DNA from: Micromonospora tarapacensis
GTDB lineage: Bacteria; Actinomycetota; Actinomycetes; Mycobacteriales; Micromonosporaceae
Assembly (NCBI RefSeq): GCF_019697375.1
Contig: NZ_JAHCDI010000004.1
Location: 4,699,324-4,763,323 of the forward strand
Reading direction: 5' to 3'
Length of the DNA: 64,000 nt
Each line of letters begins with the position of its first letter. Position 1 is the stretch's first letter. Under the pieces are notes generated by a model, which was not told the origin of the DNA, made no database searches, and saw only the letters and a program-made list of their open reading frames with translations. A program made the position numbers and the translations under genes. Positions 20,096 through 29,000 of this stretch are shown one piece after another.

Positions 20096-21373
20096 TCACA
20101 CCTCCGTGACGTAGAAGCGGGGCATCGGGAGGATCCGGAACCTCAGCCGGGCCCCGGCCCGACGCAGTTGCCAGGCCAGCGCGAGCAGCGCGGTGGTGAG
20201 CGAGAGCAGACCGCCGGCCCAGATGCTGGCGCCGGCGCCGAAGGTCTCGGCGACCCATCCGATGATCGGCGCGCCGACCGGGTTGGTGCCCAGGAACACC
20301 AGCACCCACAGCGCCATCACCCGTCCCCGGAACGCGGCGTCGGTGCCGAGCTGGACGCGTTGGTTGGCCGCCTGGGCGAAGTAGACCGTGAAGAAGCCGG
20401 TCGGTGGCAGCAGGACCAGCACCATCCAGTACTCGGGCGCCAGCCCCACGAGCGTGCCGAAGGCGGCGCAGGCGATCGCGGCACCGAGCACGAGCCAGAC
20501 CGAGGGACGGCTGCGCCGCCCGGTCCCGGCCAGCGCACCGACCAGCGCACCGGCGGCGAGGGTCGTGCTGAACAGGCCGAACGAGGCCGCGCCGGTGTTG
20601 AACACGGTCTTGGCCAGCGCGGCGAGGGTGAGCTGGAAGTTGAACAGCGACATCCCGATCACCGACATCACCACCATCGGCAGCAGCAGGTCGGGCCGGC
20701 GGCCGACGTAGCGCAGCCCGTCGAGCACGGTCGCCGCGGCCCGCTCGCCGCGCGACGGCAGCGGCTCCCGGTGCAGCTCGGCCGGCCGCATCCGGATCAC
20801 CGTGGCCAGCGGCGCGACCGAGCTGAGCGCGGTGACCAGGAAGACCGGCCCGACGTCGAAGACGGCGATGGCGAGGCCGGCGACGGCCGGGCCGACGATG
20901 CGGGCCGAGTTGAACACGGCCGCGTTGAGCGAGAGCGCGTTGGGCAGCAGCGACGTGCCGACCAGTTCGGAGACGAACGCCTGCCGCACCGGGGTCTCCA
21001 CCGCGTTGGCCACGCCGAGCAGGGCGGCGAAGACGAAGACGTGCCAGAGCTGGACCAGGCCGGTGAGCACGAGCACGCTCATGGCCAGCGACAGCACGGT
21101 CCAGAACGCGTTGGCGACGAAGAGGAGCATCCGCTTGTCGTACCGGTCGGCGAGCCGACCGGAGAGCAGCGTCAGCAGCAGGACGGGGGTGAACTGGAGG
21201 GCGACGACCACACCGAGCGCGGTGGCCGAATCATGGGAGAGCTCGAGGACCAGCCAGTCCTGGGCGATGAACATCATCCAGACACCGATCAGTTTGACCA
21301 GTTGCCCGGATGCGAAGAGCCGGTAGTTGCGGACCTGTAGGGACTGGAACATCGTGCTCAGCCTCGCCTGCAC
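20096..21373 (-). CDS. MFS transporter (EntS/DHA3-like exporter), MarR-linked
   Basis: Twelve-segment exporter, 425 residues. Begins MFQSLQVRNYRLFASGQLVKLIGVWMMFIAQDWLV and has GRLADRYDKRMLL after segment 2, NSARIVGPAVAGL (motif C-like) and FRGRVMALWVLVFLGTNPVG, features of the enterobactin-exporter-like MFS group. GTG at 21373 follows AAGGAGGCGC. It is 80 bases downstream of a MarR regulator on the same strand, so the pair is probably an inducible efflux operon; the ligand is unknown. Confidence 0.92.
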   Translation of the reverse strand: MQARLSTMFQSLQVRNYRLFASGQLVKLIGVWMMFIAQDWLVLELSHDSATALGVVVALQFTPVLLLTLLSGRLADRYDKRMLLFVANAFWTVLSLAMSVLVLTGLVQLWHVFVFAALLGVANAVETPVRQAFVSELVGTSLLPNALSLNAAVFNSARIVGPAVAGLAIAVFDVGPVFLVTALSSVAPLATVIRMRPAELHREPLPSRGERAAATVLDGLRYVGRRPDLLLPMVVMSVIGMSLFNFQLTLAALAKTVFNTGAASFGLFSTTLAAGALVGALAGTGRRSRPSVWLVLGAAIACAAFGTLVGLAPEYWMVLVLLPPTGFFTVYFAQAANQRVQLGTDAAFRGRVMALWVLVFLGTNPVGAPIIGWVAETFGAGASIWAGGLLSLTTALLALAWQLRRAGARLRFRILPMPRFYVTEV

Positions 21374-21453
21374 TCTCGGTGCGCCTCCTTGCGTTCGTAC
21401 GCGTCGTCAACGACGGACGGCACGGCGCGGGGGCACACCAGGTGTGCGCGGCG

Positions 21454-21903
21454 TCAGGCTCGGGAGAGTCGCTGGAGAATCTCCGCGGCGTGGTGCAGGA
21501 TCTCCCGGTCGGCGTCGCTCAGCTCGGTCAGCCGGCGGGCCAGCCACTCGTCCCGGACCCGCTCGAACTGGTCGAGCACGGCCCGGCCCCCCTCGGTCGT
21601 CGCGAGGATGACCTGCCGACCGTCGGTCGGGTGCGGGGTGCGCTGCACGAGGCCGCGTTCCTCCAGCTTCGCGACGATCTTGGTCATCGTCGGTGGCTGC
21701 ACCCGTTCGACGTCGGCGAGCTCTCGCGGCGTGAGCGCGCCCGCCAGCCGGAGGCTGGTGAGCGCGGACAGCTGGGTGACCGTGAGGTCGCCGACCGGCC
21801 GGGCCTGGCGGACCCGCCGGTTGAGCCGGGTGATCGCATCACGCAGCTGAAGGGCCAGCTGCGCCGGTGGCATGCTGTGAGCCGTCACCGTCCGCTCCGT
21901 CAC
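21454..21903 (-). CDS. MarR family transcriptional regulator
   Basis: 149-residue winged-helix dimer. HTH SLRLAGALTPRELADVERVQPPTMTKIVAKLEERGLVQRT and wing HPTDGRQVILATTEGGRAVLD are classic MarR. GTG at 21903 has no ribosome site, and a TAGGCT hexamer lies seven bases upstream on the coding strand, so the mRNA may be leaderless. The palindrome at 21906-21920 covers this promoter, indicating autorepression, and the MFS exporter downstream is the expected target. An internal ATG 30 bases downstream is a weaker alternative start. Confidence 0.93.
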   Translation of the reverse strand: MTERTVTAHSMPPAQLALQLRDAITRLNRRVRQARPVGDLTVTQLSALTSLRLAGALTPRELADVERVQPPTMTKIVAKLEERGLVQRTPHPTDGRQVILATTEGGRAVLDQFERVRDEWLARRLTELSDADREILHHAAEILQRLSRA

Positions 21904-21905
21904 GA

Positions 21906-21920
21906 TAGTTAGCCTAACTA
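21906..21920. promoter_or_regulatory. MarR operator: perfect 7-bp inverted repeat
   Basis: TAGTTAG-C-CTAACTA, immediately upstream of the marR start codon and overlapped by a second palindrome CTAATTAG (21918-21925). It is AT-rich in a GC-rich genome and covers the putative leaderless -10 TAGGCT. Size and position fit a MarR dimer site. Confidence 0.75.
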
Positions 21921-21974
21921 ATTAGCTGGCCGATCCGCAGCGGATATGAGCATGCTCACCCCGGCGTTCTCCCT

Positions 21975-22029
21975 GCTCCGGGCCGGGTGTGCGAATCGCG
22001 TAGCGCGGCTCACACCCCGGGCCCGGAGC
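21975..22029. terminator. Terminator hairpin downstream of the NCS2 permease
   Basis: Long stem: GCTCCGGGCCGGGTGTG (21975-21991) pairs with CACACCCCGGGCCCGGAGC (22011-22029) with a two-base bulge and a 19-base loop, directly after the leftward permease stop. Confidence 0.65.
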
Positions 22030-22034
22030 CGGCG

Positions 22035-23513
22035 TCAGAACAGCAGCGCCTCGATCGGACCGCGCAGGAAGTACACCACGAACAGCGCCGCTACCGCGTA
22101 CAGCAAGGGGTGGATCTCTCGGGACTTACCCTTGGCGAGCTTGACCACCACGTACACGATCAGGCCCGCACCGATGCCGTTGGAGATCGAGTAGGTGAAC
22201 GGCATGAGCACGATGGTGAGGAAGGCCGGTATGGCGATCTCGTAGTCGGACCAGTCGATGGTCCGCACCGCGGTCATCATCAGGAAGCCGACCACCACCA
22301 ACGCGACGGACGCCGCCTCGAACGGCACCACCACCACCAGCGGCGCCAGGAACATGGCCAGCAGGAACAGCACGCCGGTGACCAGGTTGGCCACACCCGT
22401 GCGGGCGCCCTCCGCGACACCGGCGGCGCTCTCGATGTACGACGTGTTGCTGGAGACGCTGGCCGCGCCACCGCTGGCCGCGGCGATCGAGTCGACCAGC
22501 AGGATCTCCCGGGTACGCGGCGGGGTGCCCTGCTCGTCGAGCATCCCGCCTTCCTGACCGACGGCCACCATCGTGCCCATCGTGTCGAAGAAGTCGGTGA
22601 TCAGCAGGGTGAAGATGAACATCAGCACGACCAGCCAGCCGGCCCGCTCCCACGAATCCAGCACGTTGAACTTGCCGAGCAGCGACAGGTCCGGCACGTC
22701 GAACGGATTGCTCGGCAGCGTCGGGACGTTCAGCGACCAGCCCTTCGGGTTCGGCACGCCGTTGACGAAGGACGGGCCGATGTTGCCGAACGCCTCCACC
22801 ACCATCGCCAACGCCGTGGAGGCCAGGATCCCGACCAGGATGGCGCCCTTGACCCGGCGCACCACCAGCACCAGGGTCACCAGCAGACCCACCACGAAGA
22901 CCAGCATCGGCCAGCTGACCAGCTTGCCGCCGATGCCCAGCCCGACCGGGACGGTGGTGTTCGCGTCGTCCGGGATCCGCCGGACGACGCCGGCGTCGAC
23001 CAGGCCGATGATGGTGAGGAACAGACCGATGCCGACGCCGATCGCCGTCTTCATCTGGGTCGGCACCGAGCGGAACACGGCGGTCCGCAGCCCGGTCAGC
23101 ACCAGCACCGCGATGATCACACCCTCGATCACCACCAGACCCATCGCGTCGGCCCAGGTCATCTCCGGCGCGATCTCGTACGCCACCAGGGCGTTGACCC
23201 CGAGGCCGGCGGCGATCGCCAGCGGGAACCGGCCGACCACGCCCATCAGGATGGTCATCAGGCCGGCGATCAGTGCGGTGGCCGCCGCGATGGCGGGAAT
23301 CGGCAGGGTGTTGCCGTCACCGTCGACGGCGCTGCCCAGGATGAGCGGGTTGAGCACCACGATGTACGCCATCGTGAAGAAGGTGGCCAGGCCACCGCGT
23401 ACCTCGCGGCTCAGCGTCGAGCCACGGGCCGAGATCTGGAAGTACCGGTCGAAGCCGTTCCGCGGCTGGCTGGCGTCGGGTGGGGTGCCGTTGTCGGGCG
23501 GCGCTACTGCCAT
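22035..23513 (-). CDS. NCS2 family purine permease (guanine/hypoxanthine/adenine type)
   Basis: Proton-coupled nucleobase importer. 492 residues with about 12-14 membrane segments; the AzgA/PbuG subgroup is indicated by GLATFFTMAYIVVLNPLIL, GLGVNALVAYEIAPEMTW, DFFDTMGTMVAVGQEGG, and SSNTSYIESAAGVAEGARTG. The ATG at 23513 with GAGG six bases upstream is preferred over a GTG at 23525. Ends in a terminator at 21975-22029; divergent from the DUF2530 gene. Confidence 0.93.
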   Translation of the reverse strand: MAVAPPDNGTPPDASQPRNGFDRYFQISARGSTLSREVRGGLATFFTMAYIVVLNPLILGSAVDGDGNTLPIPAIAAATALIAGLMTILMGVVGRFPLAIAAGLGVNALVAYEIAPEMTWADAMGLVVIEGVIIAVLVLTGLRTAVFRSVPTQMKTAIGVGIGLFLTIIGLVDAGVVRRIPDDANTTVPVGLGIGGKLVSWPMLVFVVGLLVTLVLVVRRVKGAILVGILASTALAMVVEAFGNIGPSFVNGVPNPKGWSLNVPTLPSNPFDVPDLSLLGKFNVLDSWERAGWLVVLMFIFTLLITDFFDTMGTMVAVGQEGGMLDEQGTPPRTREILLVDSIAAASGGAASVSSNTSYIESAAGVAEGARTGVANLVTGVLFLLAMFLAPLVVVVPFEAASVALVVVGFLMMTAVRTIDWSDYEIAIPAFLTIVLMPFTYSISNGIGAGLIVYVVVKLAKGKSREIHPLLYAVAALFVVYFLRGPIEALLF

Positions 23514-23601
23514 CAGGAACCTCACAGCGGATCATCGGGTTGTCGCGCGCATCGTCGCAGATGACCGGCCGGCAGGAAAGCACGTCGCGTACCCTGGCCG
23601 G

Positions 23602-23844
23602 GTGCCGACGCAGCAGCCCCGCCCCGAGCCGCTCGATCCGCCGATGGTGCCGTTCGCGCTCGGCGGAATGGCGGTCTGGGCGCTCGCCGGGCTGCTGCTA
23701 CTGCTGTTCCGCGACCGGCTGGTCGCCGCCGGCCACGAAAACTGGCTCTGGATCTGCCTGGCCGGATTCCTGTGGGGCTTCCCCGGCCTGGCAGTGATGT
23801 TGCGGCACGACGCCAACCGGCGCCGCCGACGCGCCGCCGGCTGA
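23602..23844 (+). CDS. DUF2530 domain-containing small membrane protein
   Basis: 80 residues with two membrane helices (about 16-37, VPFALGGMAVWALAGLLLLLF, and 47-67, NWLWICLAGFLWGFPGLAVML) and a basic tail. Matches DUF2530, a short actinobacterial family often found beside NCS2 permease and MarR genes, as here. GTG at 23602. Function unknown. Confidence 0.8.
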   Translation: MPTQQPRPEPLDPPMVPFALGGMAVWALAGLLLLLFRDRLVAAGHENWLWICLAGFLWGFPGLAVMLRHDANRRRRRAAG

Positions 23845-23864
23845 GCCAGGCCGGCCCGCCGCGC

Positions 23865-24701
23865 TCAGGAGCGGCCGTACGGCTCTGCCGGCTCACCCGC
23901 CTCGACGGACCCGGCCGCCCGGCTGGCCGACATCGGCTCCACCGCGCTGTCGTCGTAGACGGTGGGCATCTCGTCCACCGCCGTCTCGGCCTCGACCAAC
24001 GTCTCCGAGTGGGCGCCGCAGCCATGGTCGGCGCTCACCGCCCGGCCGTCGTCGGGGGCGTAGAAGTTGCCGCACACGCCGAAGCACTGCCGCAGGGTGC
24101 CAGCGAGCGGTAGGTAGAAGCCACAGGTGCCGCAGCGGGCGGCGACCGGCGCGGCGGTCGAGATCGGCGCCGACGGGCCGTGCTCACCGTCGTACCAACG
24201 CTGGGCCGTCTCGATCCGCCCCTCCCGCGACATCACCCGCGGCCGACCGAGCCCCAACTCCCAGGCGGTCTCCTCGACCGCCGGGTCGTCGGAGAGGACG
24301 TAGCCGGGTTGGAGCCGATCGTCGTCCGAGGGCGTCGGCAGCAGGTCACCGGGGCCGAGGTCGCCCGGCTTGAGGCGCTCCTGCCAGGGCAGCCAGCCCG
24401 GCGCGAGGAGCGCGTCCGGCCCGGGCAGCAGCACGGTCTCGCAGATCGTCACGGTCCGGCTGCGCGGCACCCGGGTGACGGTGACCGCCCACCGCCAGCC
24501 GCGGTAGCCGGCCAGCCGACACTCGAAGTAGTGGGTTACGAGGCGATCGCCTTCGGCAACGGCCTGGAGGTGGTCGCCGACGTCGTCGGGGCCCACCTCG
24601 GTGATGCCGGCGCGCGCCACCTCGACGGCGACGGCGCAGACCTGGTCGAGACGAGCGGCGCGGGCGGAGGCGGGCCTGGTCACCCGACCATTGTTCCCCA
24701 T
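23865..24701 (-). CDS. DUF3027 domain-containing protein with zinc-ribbon-like cysteines
   Basis: 278 residues. N-terminal domain DQVCAVAVEVARAGITEVGPDDVGDH and FECRLAGYRGWRWAVTVTRVPR match the actinobacterial DUF3027 family. The C-terminal half has CGTCGFYLPLAGTLRQCFGVCGNFYAPDDG followed by VSADHGCGAHSE: five cysteines and a histidine arranged like a metal site. Function unknown. ATG 24701 has no clear ribosome site; GTG 24683 is an alternative. Divergent from the MFS gene. Confidence 0.85.
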   Translation of the reverse strand: MGNNGRVTRPASARAARLDQVCAVAVEVARAGITEVGPDDVGDHLQAVAEGDRLVTHYFECRLAGYRGWRWAVTVTRVPRSRTVTICETVLLPGPDALLAPGWLPWQERLKPGDLGPGDLLPTPSDDDRLQPGYVLSDDPAVEETAWELGLGRPRVMSREGRIETAQRWYDGEHGPSAPISTAAPVAARCGTCGFYLPLAGTLRQCFGVCGNFYAPDDGRAVSADHGCGAHSETLVEAETAVDEMPTVYDDSAVEPMSASRAAGSVEAGEPAEPYGRS

Positions 24702-24788
24702 CGGTGGGGTCGGCTGTGAGGCACTCCCCAGAGGTGTCTTGCGGCGGTGGCGCGGCATCCGTCGTGCCGATGGTTCAGGATGGGTCCC

Positions 24789-26420
24789 ATGCCGCTGTTC
24801 TCCCGCTCCGGGCGGTCCCTCCTCGGGCGGACCGTCGGCACCGGTGTCCGTGCCACCCGCCTGCTGGTGCGCGGCTCGCTCAGCGGTGGCCGCTGGGTGA
24901 CCCGCAGTGCCGTCCGGGCGCGAGCCCGGGGCGCCGGCGGTGAGACCGGCATGGTCCGCCTGTTCGACCTGCATGCGGTCTCCTGCGCCGGCGACACGCT
25001 GATCGCCATCGGCCTGGCCGGGACGATCTTCTTCAACGTGCCGCTCGGCGAGGCCCGCAGCAAGGTGGCGCTCTACCTGCTGGTGACCATGGTGCCGTTC
25101 GCCATGCTCGCCCCGGTGGTCGGGCCGCTACTCGACCACTTCCGGCACGGCCGCCGGTACGCTCTCGCCACGACCATGCTGGGCCGGGCGTTCCTGGCCT
25201 GGCTGATCTCCGACTACATCCACGGCTTCGGGCTCTATCCGGCGGCCTTCGGCGTGCTGGCGCTCTCCCGGTCGTACGGGGTGGCCCGCTCGGCGGCCGT
25301 GCCCCGCCTGCTGCCGGAGGGTCTCGGCCTGTCCCAGGTCGGCGCCAGAGCCAGCGTGTACGGCACGGTCGCCGGGGCACTGGTCGCCCCGATCGGCCTG
25401 GCCGCGTTCTGGTTCGGCCCGCAGTGGCCGCTACGGGTCGCCTCGGTGATCTTCCTGATCGGCATGGTGATCTCCCTCCGGCTGCCGCCCAGGGCCGACT
25501 CCGAACCACCGGAACGGGTCCCGCGGCCGTTGCGGGCGCTGCGGCACGACGCGGGCGAGCGGCCACTCGGCCGGGGCCGGCCGGCCGGCCGGTTGGTGAT
25601 CTCGACGCTGATCGGCGCGGCCACCCTGCGCGCGGTCTACGGCTTCCTGCTGCTCTTCCTGGCGTTCACCATCAAGGCAGGCGAGCTGACCACGGTGGTG
25701 TTCGGGCGTGACCTGGGTGACGAGGGGGCACTCGGCCTGGTCGGCGGCGCGCTGGCCGTAGGCACCTTCCTGGCCACCGCGATCGGCACCCGGCTACGCA
25801 TCCACCGGCCGGCCGCCCTCCAGTCCAGCGGCATGATCATCGTAGCCGGGGTGGGCGTGCTCACCGTGCTGAGCTTCTCCCTGCCGATGGTCGCCCTGCT
25901 CTGTGTGGTCGCGGCCATGATGAGCGGCATCGCCAAGCTCACCGTGGACGCGTCGATCCAGGAGCGCATCCCGGAACGGCTGCGAGCAAGCTCCTTCGCC
26001 CACTCCGAGACGGTGCTGATGCTGGCGTTCGTGGCCGGCGGCGGGCTGGGGCTCGTACCCTTCGACGGCCGGCTCGGCATCGCCGTCGCCGCCGGTGTCG
26101 GCACGTTGGCCGCCGCCCGTGCCCTGGTGACGGCCCGGCGGCTGCGGGCCGAACGGCTGCGTGGACGGCCGCTGACCGACGACGAGCTGACCGCCGAGGA
26201 GCAGGCGGCTCGCGATCAGGCCGCCGAGGAACGGGACGACCGCGACCGGGGGCCCGCCGACGCCCCCACCTCTCCGGCGCCCTTCCACGGCGGCCCGCCG
26301 TCCGAAGAGCCGGGCCTCGCGCCACCGGGCTTCCACATCTACCGCCCCTCGTCGGCGGTCACCGGTCCCGGTGGCGGCGACGACGAGACGCGGCGGAGTT
26401 CTCCGGGATCGATGACGTGA
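24789..26420 (+). CDS. MFS transporter with long cytoplasmic C-terminal tail
   Basis: 543 residues. A basic N-terminal arm (1-55), about 12 membrane segments (LFDLHAVSCAGDTLIAIGLAGTIFF onward; VGPLLDHFRHGRRYALATTMLGRAF after segment 3) and a charged disordered tail of about 90 residues. The first segment retains a DALSxxGD-like pattern seen in actinomycete MFS proteins next to DUF3027. ATG 24789; its stop overlaps mqnB by four bases (ATGA-type GTGA at 26417-26420), so the two are translationally coupled. Substrate unknown. Confidence 0.88.
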   Translation: MPLFSRSGRSLLGRTVGTGVRATRLLVRGSLSGGRWVTRSAVRARARGAGGETGMVRLFDLHAVSCAGDTLIAIGLAGTIFFNVPLGEARSKVALYLLVTMVPFAMLAPVVGPLLDHFRHGRRYALATTMLGRAFLAWLISDYIHGFGLYPAAFGVLALSRSYGVARSAAVPRLLPEGLGLSQVGARASVYGTVAGALVAPIGLAAFWFGPQWPLRVASVIFLIGMVISLRLPPRADSEPPERVPRPLRALRHDAGERPLGRGRPAGRLVISTLIGAATLRAVYGFLLLFLAFTIKAGELTTVVFGRDLGDEGALGLVGGALAVGTFLATAIGTRLRIHRPAALQSSGMIIVAGVGVLTVLSFSLPMVALLCVVAAMMSGIAKLTVDASIQERIPERLRASSFAHSETVLMLAFVAGGGLGLVPFDGRLGIAVAAGVGTLAAARALVTARRLRAERLRGRPLTDDELTAEEQAARDQAAEERDDRDRGPADAPTSPAPFHGGPPSEEPGLAPPGFHIYRPSSAVTGPGGGDDETRRSSPGSMT

Positions 26421-27067
26421 CCGGTCTGCTCGTGGTGACCGCGGTACCGGCCGAGGCGGAGGCGATTCAGGCGGGCCTCGCCGACCCCACCGTGGCGGTG
26501 GTGCCGGTGGGCGTGGGACCCGCCGTCGCCGGCGCGGCAACGGCCCGCCTGCTGGCGCTCGCCGAGGCGGCCGGCCGGCCGTACCGCGGGGTGGTCAGCG
26601 CGGGTGTGGCCGGCGGTTTCCGGGGTCGGGTGGCGGTCGGCGGCACGGTGCTGGGCACCCGCGCGATCGCCGCCGATCTGGGCGCGGAGTCGCCCGACGG
26701 CTTCATCCCGGTCGACGAGCTGGGCATGCCGCCCGAACTGCTCGGCGGCGGCACCGCCGTCGCCGCCGACCCGGGCCTGCTGGCCGTCCTGCGGGCGGCA
26801 CTGCCGACCGCCGTCGTCGGGCCGGTGCTGACCGTCAGCACCGTTACCGGCGCCGCGGCCAGCACCGACGCGCTCAGCCGGCGGCACCCCGACGCGGTGG
26901 CCGAGGCCATGGAGGGGTACGGCGTGGCCGTCGCCGCCAACCACGCCGGAGTTCCCTTCGCCGAGCTACGCACCATCTCGAACCCGATCGGACCGCGCGA
27001 CCGCGACGCATGGCGCATGCGCGATGCCCTCACCGCCCTCACCAGCGCGGCTTCCGCCCTGCGCTGA
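26417..27067 (+). CDS. mqnB: Futalosine hydrolase
   Basis: Nucleosidase of the futalosine menaquinone pathway, releasing hypoxanthine from futalosine to give dehypoxanthine futalosine. 216 residues with the purine-nucleosidase fold: LLVVTAVPAEAEAI, GVVSAGVAGGFRGRVAVGG, VTGAAASTDAL and AEAMEGYGVAVAANHAGVPFAELRTISNPIG with the M-E-G and D/E active-site region. GTG overlaps the MFS stop. mqnD lies 712 bases downstream on the same strand, supporting the pathway assignment. Confidence 0.93.
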   Translation: MTGLLVVTAVPAEAEAIQAGLADPTVAVVPVGVGPAVAGAATARLLALAEAAGRPYRGVVSAGVAGGFRGRVAVGGTVLGTRAIAADLGAESPDGFIPVDELGMPPELLGGGTAVAADPGLLAVLRAALPTAVVGPVLTVSTVTGAAASTDALSRRHPDAVAEAMEGYGVAVAANHAGVPFAELRTISNPIGPRDRDAWRMRDALTALTSAASALR

Positions 27068-27128
27068 CGGCCCCAGCCCGCACACCCCCGCCCGCCCCGC
27101 GTTGGACCGCCCCGCGTCGGACGGCCGC

Positions 27129-27525
27129 TCACCGATCGTCGAGCCGCAGAGCCTGGGGTCGGCTCCAGTCGCCGCTCATCCCGCCGGCCGCGATCGAGGT
27201 CGTAGGTCACCTCGGGAACCCGCAGCGGCCACCGGTCGGGCGGCAGCGGGTACCAGTGCGCCCACCAGGCCCCCGGCCAGTCCGTGAGCGTCCGCACCTT
27301 TCGTACGTCAAGGTGCGCCGGATAGCGACGGCCCGCCTCGTCCCGCCGGGTCCCGCCCGCCGCCCGGACCAGTCGCTGCATCGTCCGGAACCTGGGATCT
27401 GCGGCCCTCCCTGATTCGATGCGAGCCACCGTGGACTGCGGCACACCCGACAGCTCGGCCAACTCTCGCTGACTCAGGTCGGCCCGTCGACCGACAACTT
27501 CTGACGCATCACGGCACACCCTCAC
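27129..27525 (-). CDS. XRE-type helix-turn-helix protein, 3' end uncertain (apparent frameshift)
   Basis: Antisense to the mqnB-mqnD gap. From GTG 27525 (or 27519) the frame gives a clear HTH: ADLSQRELAELSGVPQSTVARIESG, then FRTMQRLVRAAGG and a second block RRYPAHLDVRKVRTL and WPGAWWAHWYPLPPDRWPL, ending VTYDLDRG. After that the frame stays open through the whole of mqnB, which is not credible; other frames stop at about 27129 or just after RDER. So the last few codons are uncertain. The architecture (HTH plus a short W/P-rich domain) is seen in small actinobacterial regulators; a target cannot be named. Confidence 0.6.
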
Positions 27526-27779
27526 GCCCGGCGGCGCGCGCCCACGCCCGCGCGGGCGCCGGCGATGTCCGGCGGCGCCGGGGGAGGCACTCGGAGCGGG
27601 CGATCCGTTTACGCCCTCAGCTCGACAGGACCCGAACCACCTACCCAGGCCTCGGCCGGCGGGCTGTCCGGCACAGCCCCAGCCCGGCCGTACCCAGCCC
27701 GCCGCTCGCCGCTCGCCGCTCGGCCTCGGCTCCCCGGCTCCCCGGCATTCGGCACGGGCGGCGGGGTTACGGTGGGTGG

Positions 27780-28625
27780 GTGGCGCTCTCGCTGGCGATC
27801 TCGCCCTGCCCCAACGACACGTTCGTCTTCCACGCTCTGGTGCACGGCCGGGTGCCCGGCGCACCGCCGGTCGAGGTGACGTACGCCGATGTCGACGTCA
27901 CCAACACCGCCGCCGAGCGGGGTGCGTTCGACCTGGTGAAGGTGAGTTACGCGGCGTTGCCATGGCTGCTGGACGACTACCACCTGCTGCCCTGCGGGGG
28001 TGCGCTGGGCCGTGGCTGCGGCCCGTTGGTGCTCACCCGGGCCGACCGCGGCGGGCCGGACCGGAGCGACCTCACCGGCGCCACCGTGGCGGTGCCCGGC
28101 GACCGGACCACCGCCTACCTGCTCTTCCGGCTCTGGGCGGCCCGGCGGATGCCGCAGCGCATCGAGGTGGTGCCGTTTCACGAGATCATGCCCGGCGTCG
28201 CCGCGGGACGCTACGACGCCGGGCTGGTCATCCATGAGGCCCGATTCACCTATCCACGACACGGCCTGACCGCTCTGGTCGACCTGGGCGAGTGGTGGGA
28301 GGCCGACACCGGGCTACCGATCCCGCTCGGCGCCATCCTGGCGCGACGGGGGGCGGTCGACCCGCAGGAGGCCGCCGGCTGGATCCGGGACTCCGTCCGG
28401 CGGGCCTGGGCCGATCCGGCGGCGAGTCGGGGGTACGTGCTGGAACACGCCCAGGAGATGGAGCCCGACGTGGTGGATCGGCACATCGGCCTCTACGTCA
28501 ACGAGTTCACCGCCGACCTGGGGGAAGCGGGGTTCGCCGCCGTCGAGGCGCTGCTCGGCCGGGCCGCCGACGCCGGGCTCGTACCTCAGACCTCCAGCTC
28601 GCGTGCGACGGCATGGACCAGCTGA
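27780..28625 (+). CDS. mqnD: 1,4-dihydroxy-6-naphthoate synthase
   Basis: Converts cyclic dehypoxanthine futalosine to 1,4-dihydroxy-6-naphthoate, the ring-forming end of the futalosine branch. 281 residues with the family start SLAISPCPNDTFVFHALVHG, KVSYAALPWLLDDYHLLPCGGALG, GPLVLTR, VPGDRTTAYLLFRLW and LVIHEARFTY (catalytic-region His). GTG at 27780. The final 13 codons overlap the convergent cold-shock gene by 40 bases. Confidence 0.93.
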   Translation: MALSLAISPCPNDTFVFHALVHGRVPGAPPVEVTYADVDVTNTAAERGAFDLVKVSYAALPWLLDDYHLLPCGGALGRGCGPLVLTRADRGGPDRSDLTGATVAVPGDRTTAYLLFRLWAARRMPQRIEVVPFHEIMPGVAAGRYDAGLVIHEARFTYPRHGLTALVDLGEWWEADTGLPIPLGAILARRGAVDPQEAAGWIRDSVRRAWADPAASRGYVLEHAQEMEPDVVDRHIGLYVNEFTADLGEAGFAAVEALLGRAADAGLVPQTSSSRATAWTS

Positions 28626-28972
28626 GCGACCTTCTGCGCGGTCTTGCGATCCGGGAAACGGCCCCGGCGCAGATCCGGCTGGACCTTCGCCTCCAACACC
28701 TTGATCATGTCTTCGACGAGGCCGTGCAGTTCCTCGGCGGGTCGGCGGCGCAACTCCGCCACGGAGGGCGGAGCGTCCAGGAGCTTCACCCCCATCGCCT
28801 GCGCACCCCGCCGGCTGTCCACCACACTGAAGTCGACCCGTTGGCCGCCCTTGAGGTCGGTGACACCCGCCGGTAGCGCGGCCTTCGGCAGAAACACGTC
28901 GCCACCCTCGTCACTGGTGACGAACCCGTATCCCTTGGTCGCGTCGTACCACTTCACTCGACCCGTAGGCAC
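28586..28972 (-). CDS. Cold-shock domain protein with C-terminal extension
   Basis: 128 residues. Residues 1-66 are a cold-shock domain (TGRVKWYDATKGYGFVTSDEGGDVFLPKAAL with RNP1 GYGFV and RNP2 DVFL). A second, basic helical part follows (AELRRRPAEELHGLVEDMIKVLEAKVQPDLRRG ... TAQKVAQLVHAVARELEV), about twice the length of ordinary CspA. Longer actinobacterial Csp proteins of this type exist and are thought to be RNA/ssDNA chaperones. GTG at 28972. Convergent, overlapping the end of mqnD. Confidence 0.9.
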   Translation of the reverse strand: MPTGRVKWYDATKGYGFVTSDEGGDVFLPKAALPAGVTDLKGGQRVDFSVVDSRRGAQAMGVKLLDAPPSVAELRRRPAEELHGLVEDMIKVLEAKVQPDLRRGRFPDRKTAQKVAQLVHAVARELEV

Positions 28973-29000
28973 CTGAGAACCCCTGCTTCGATAGAGCCGT

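Noticed and set aside
21987..23564. 525-codon plus-strand frame opposite the purine permease
   Set aside because: His/Asp/Gln-rich shadow of a hydrophobic gene; typical antisense composition.
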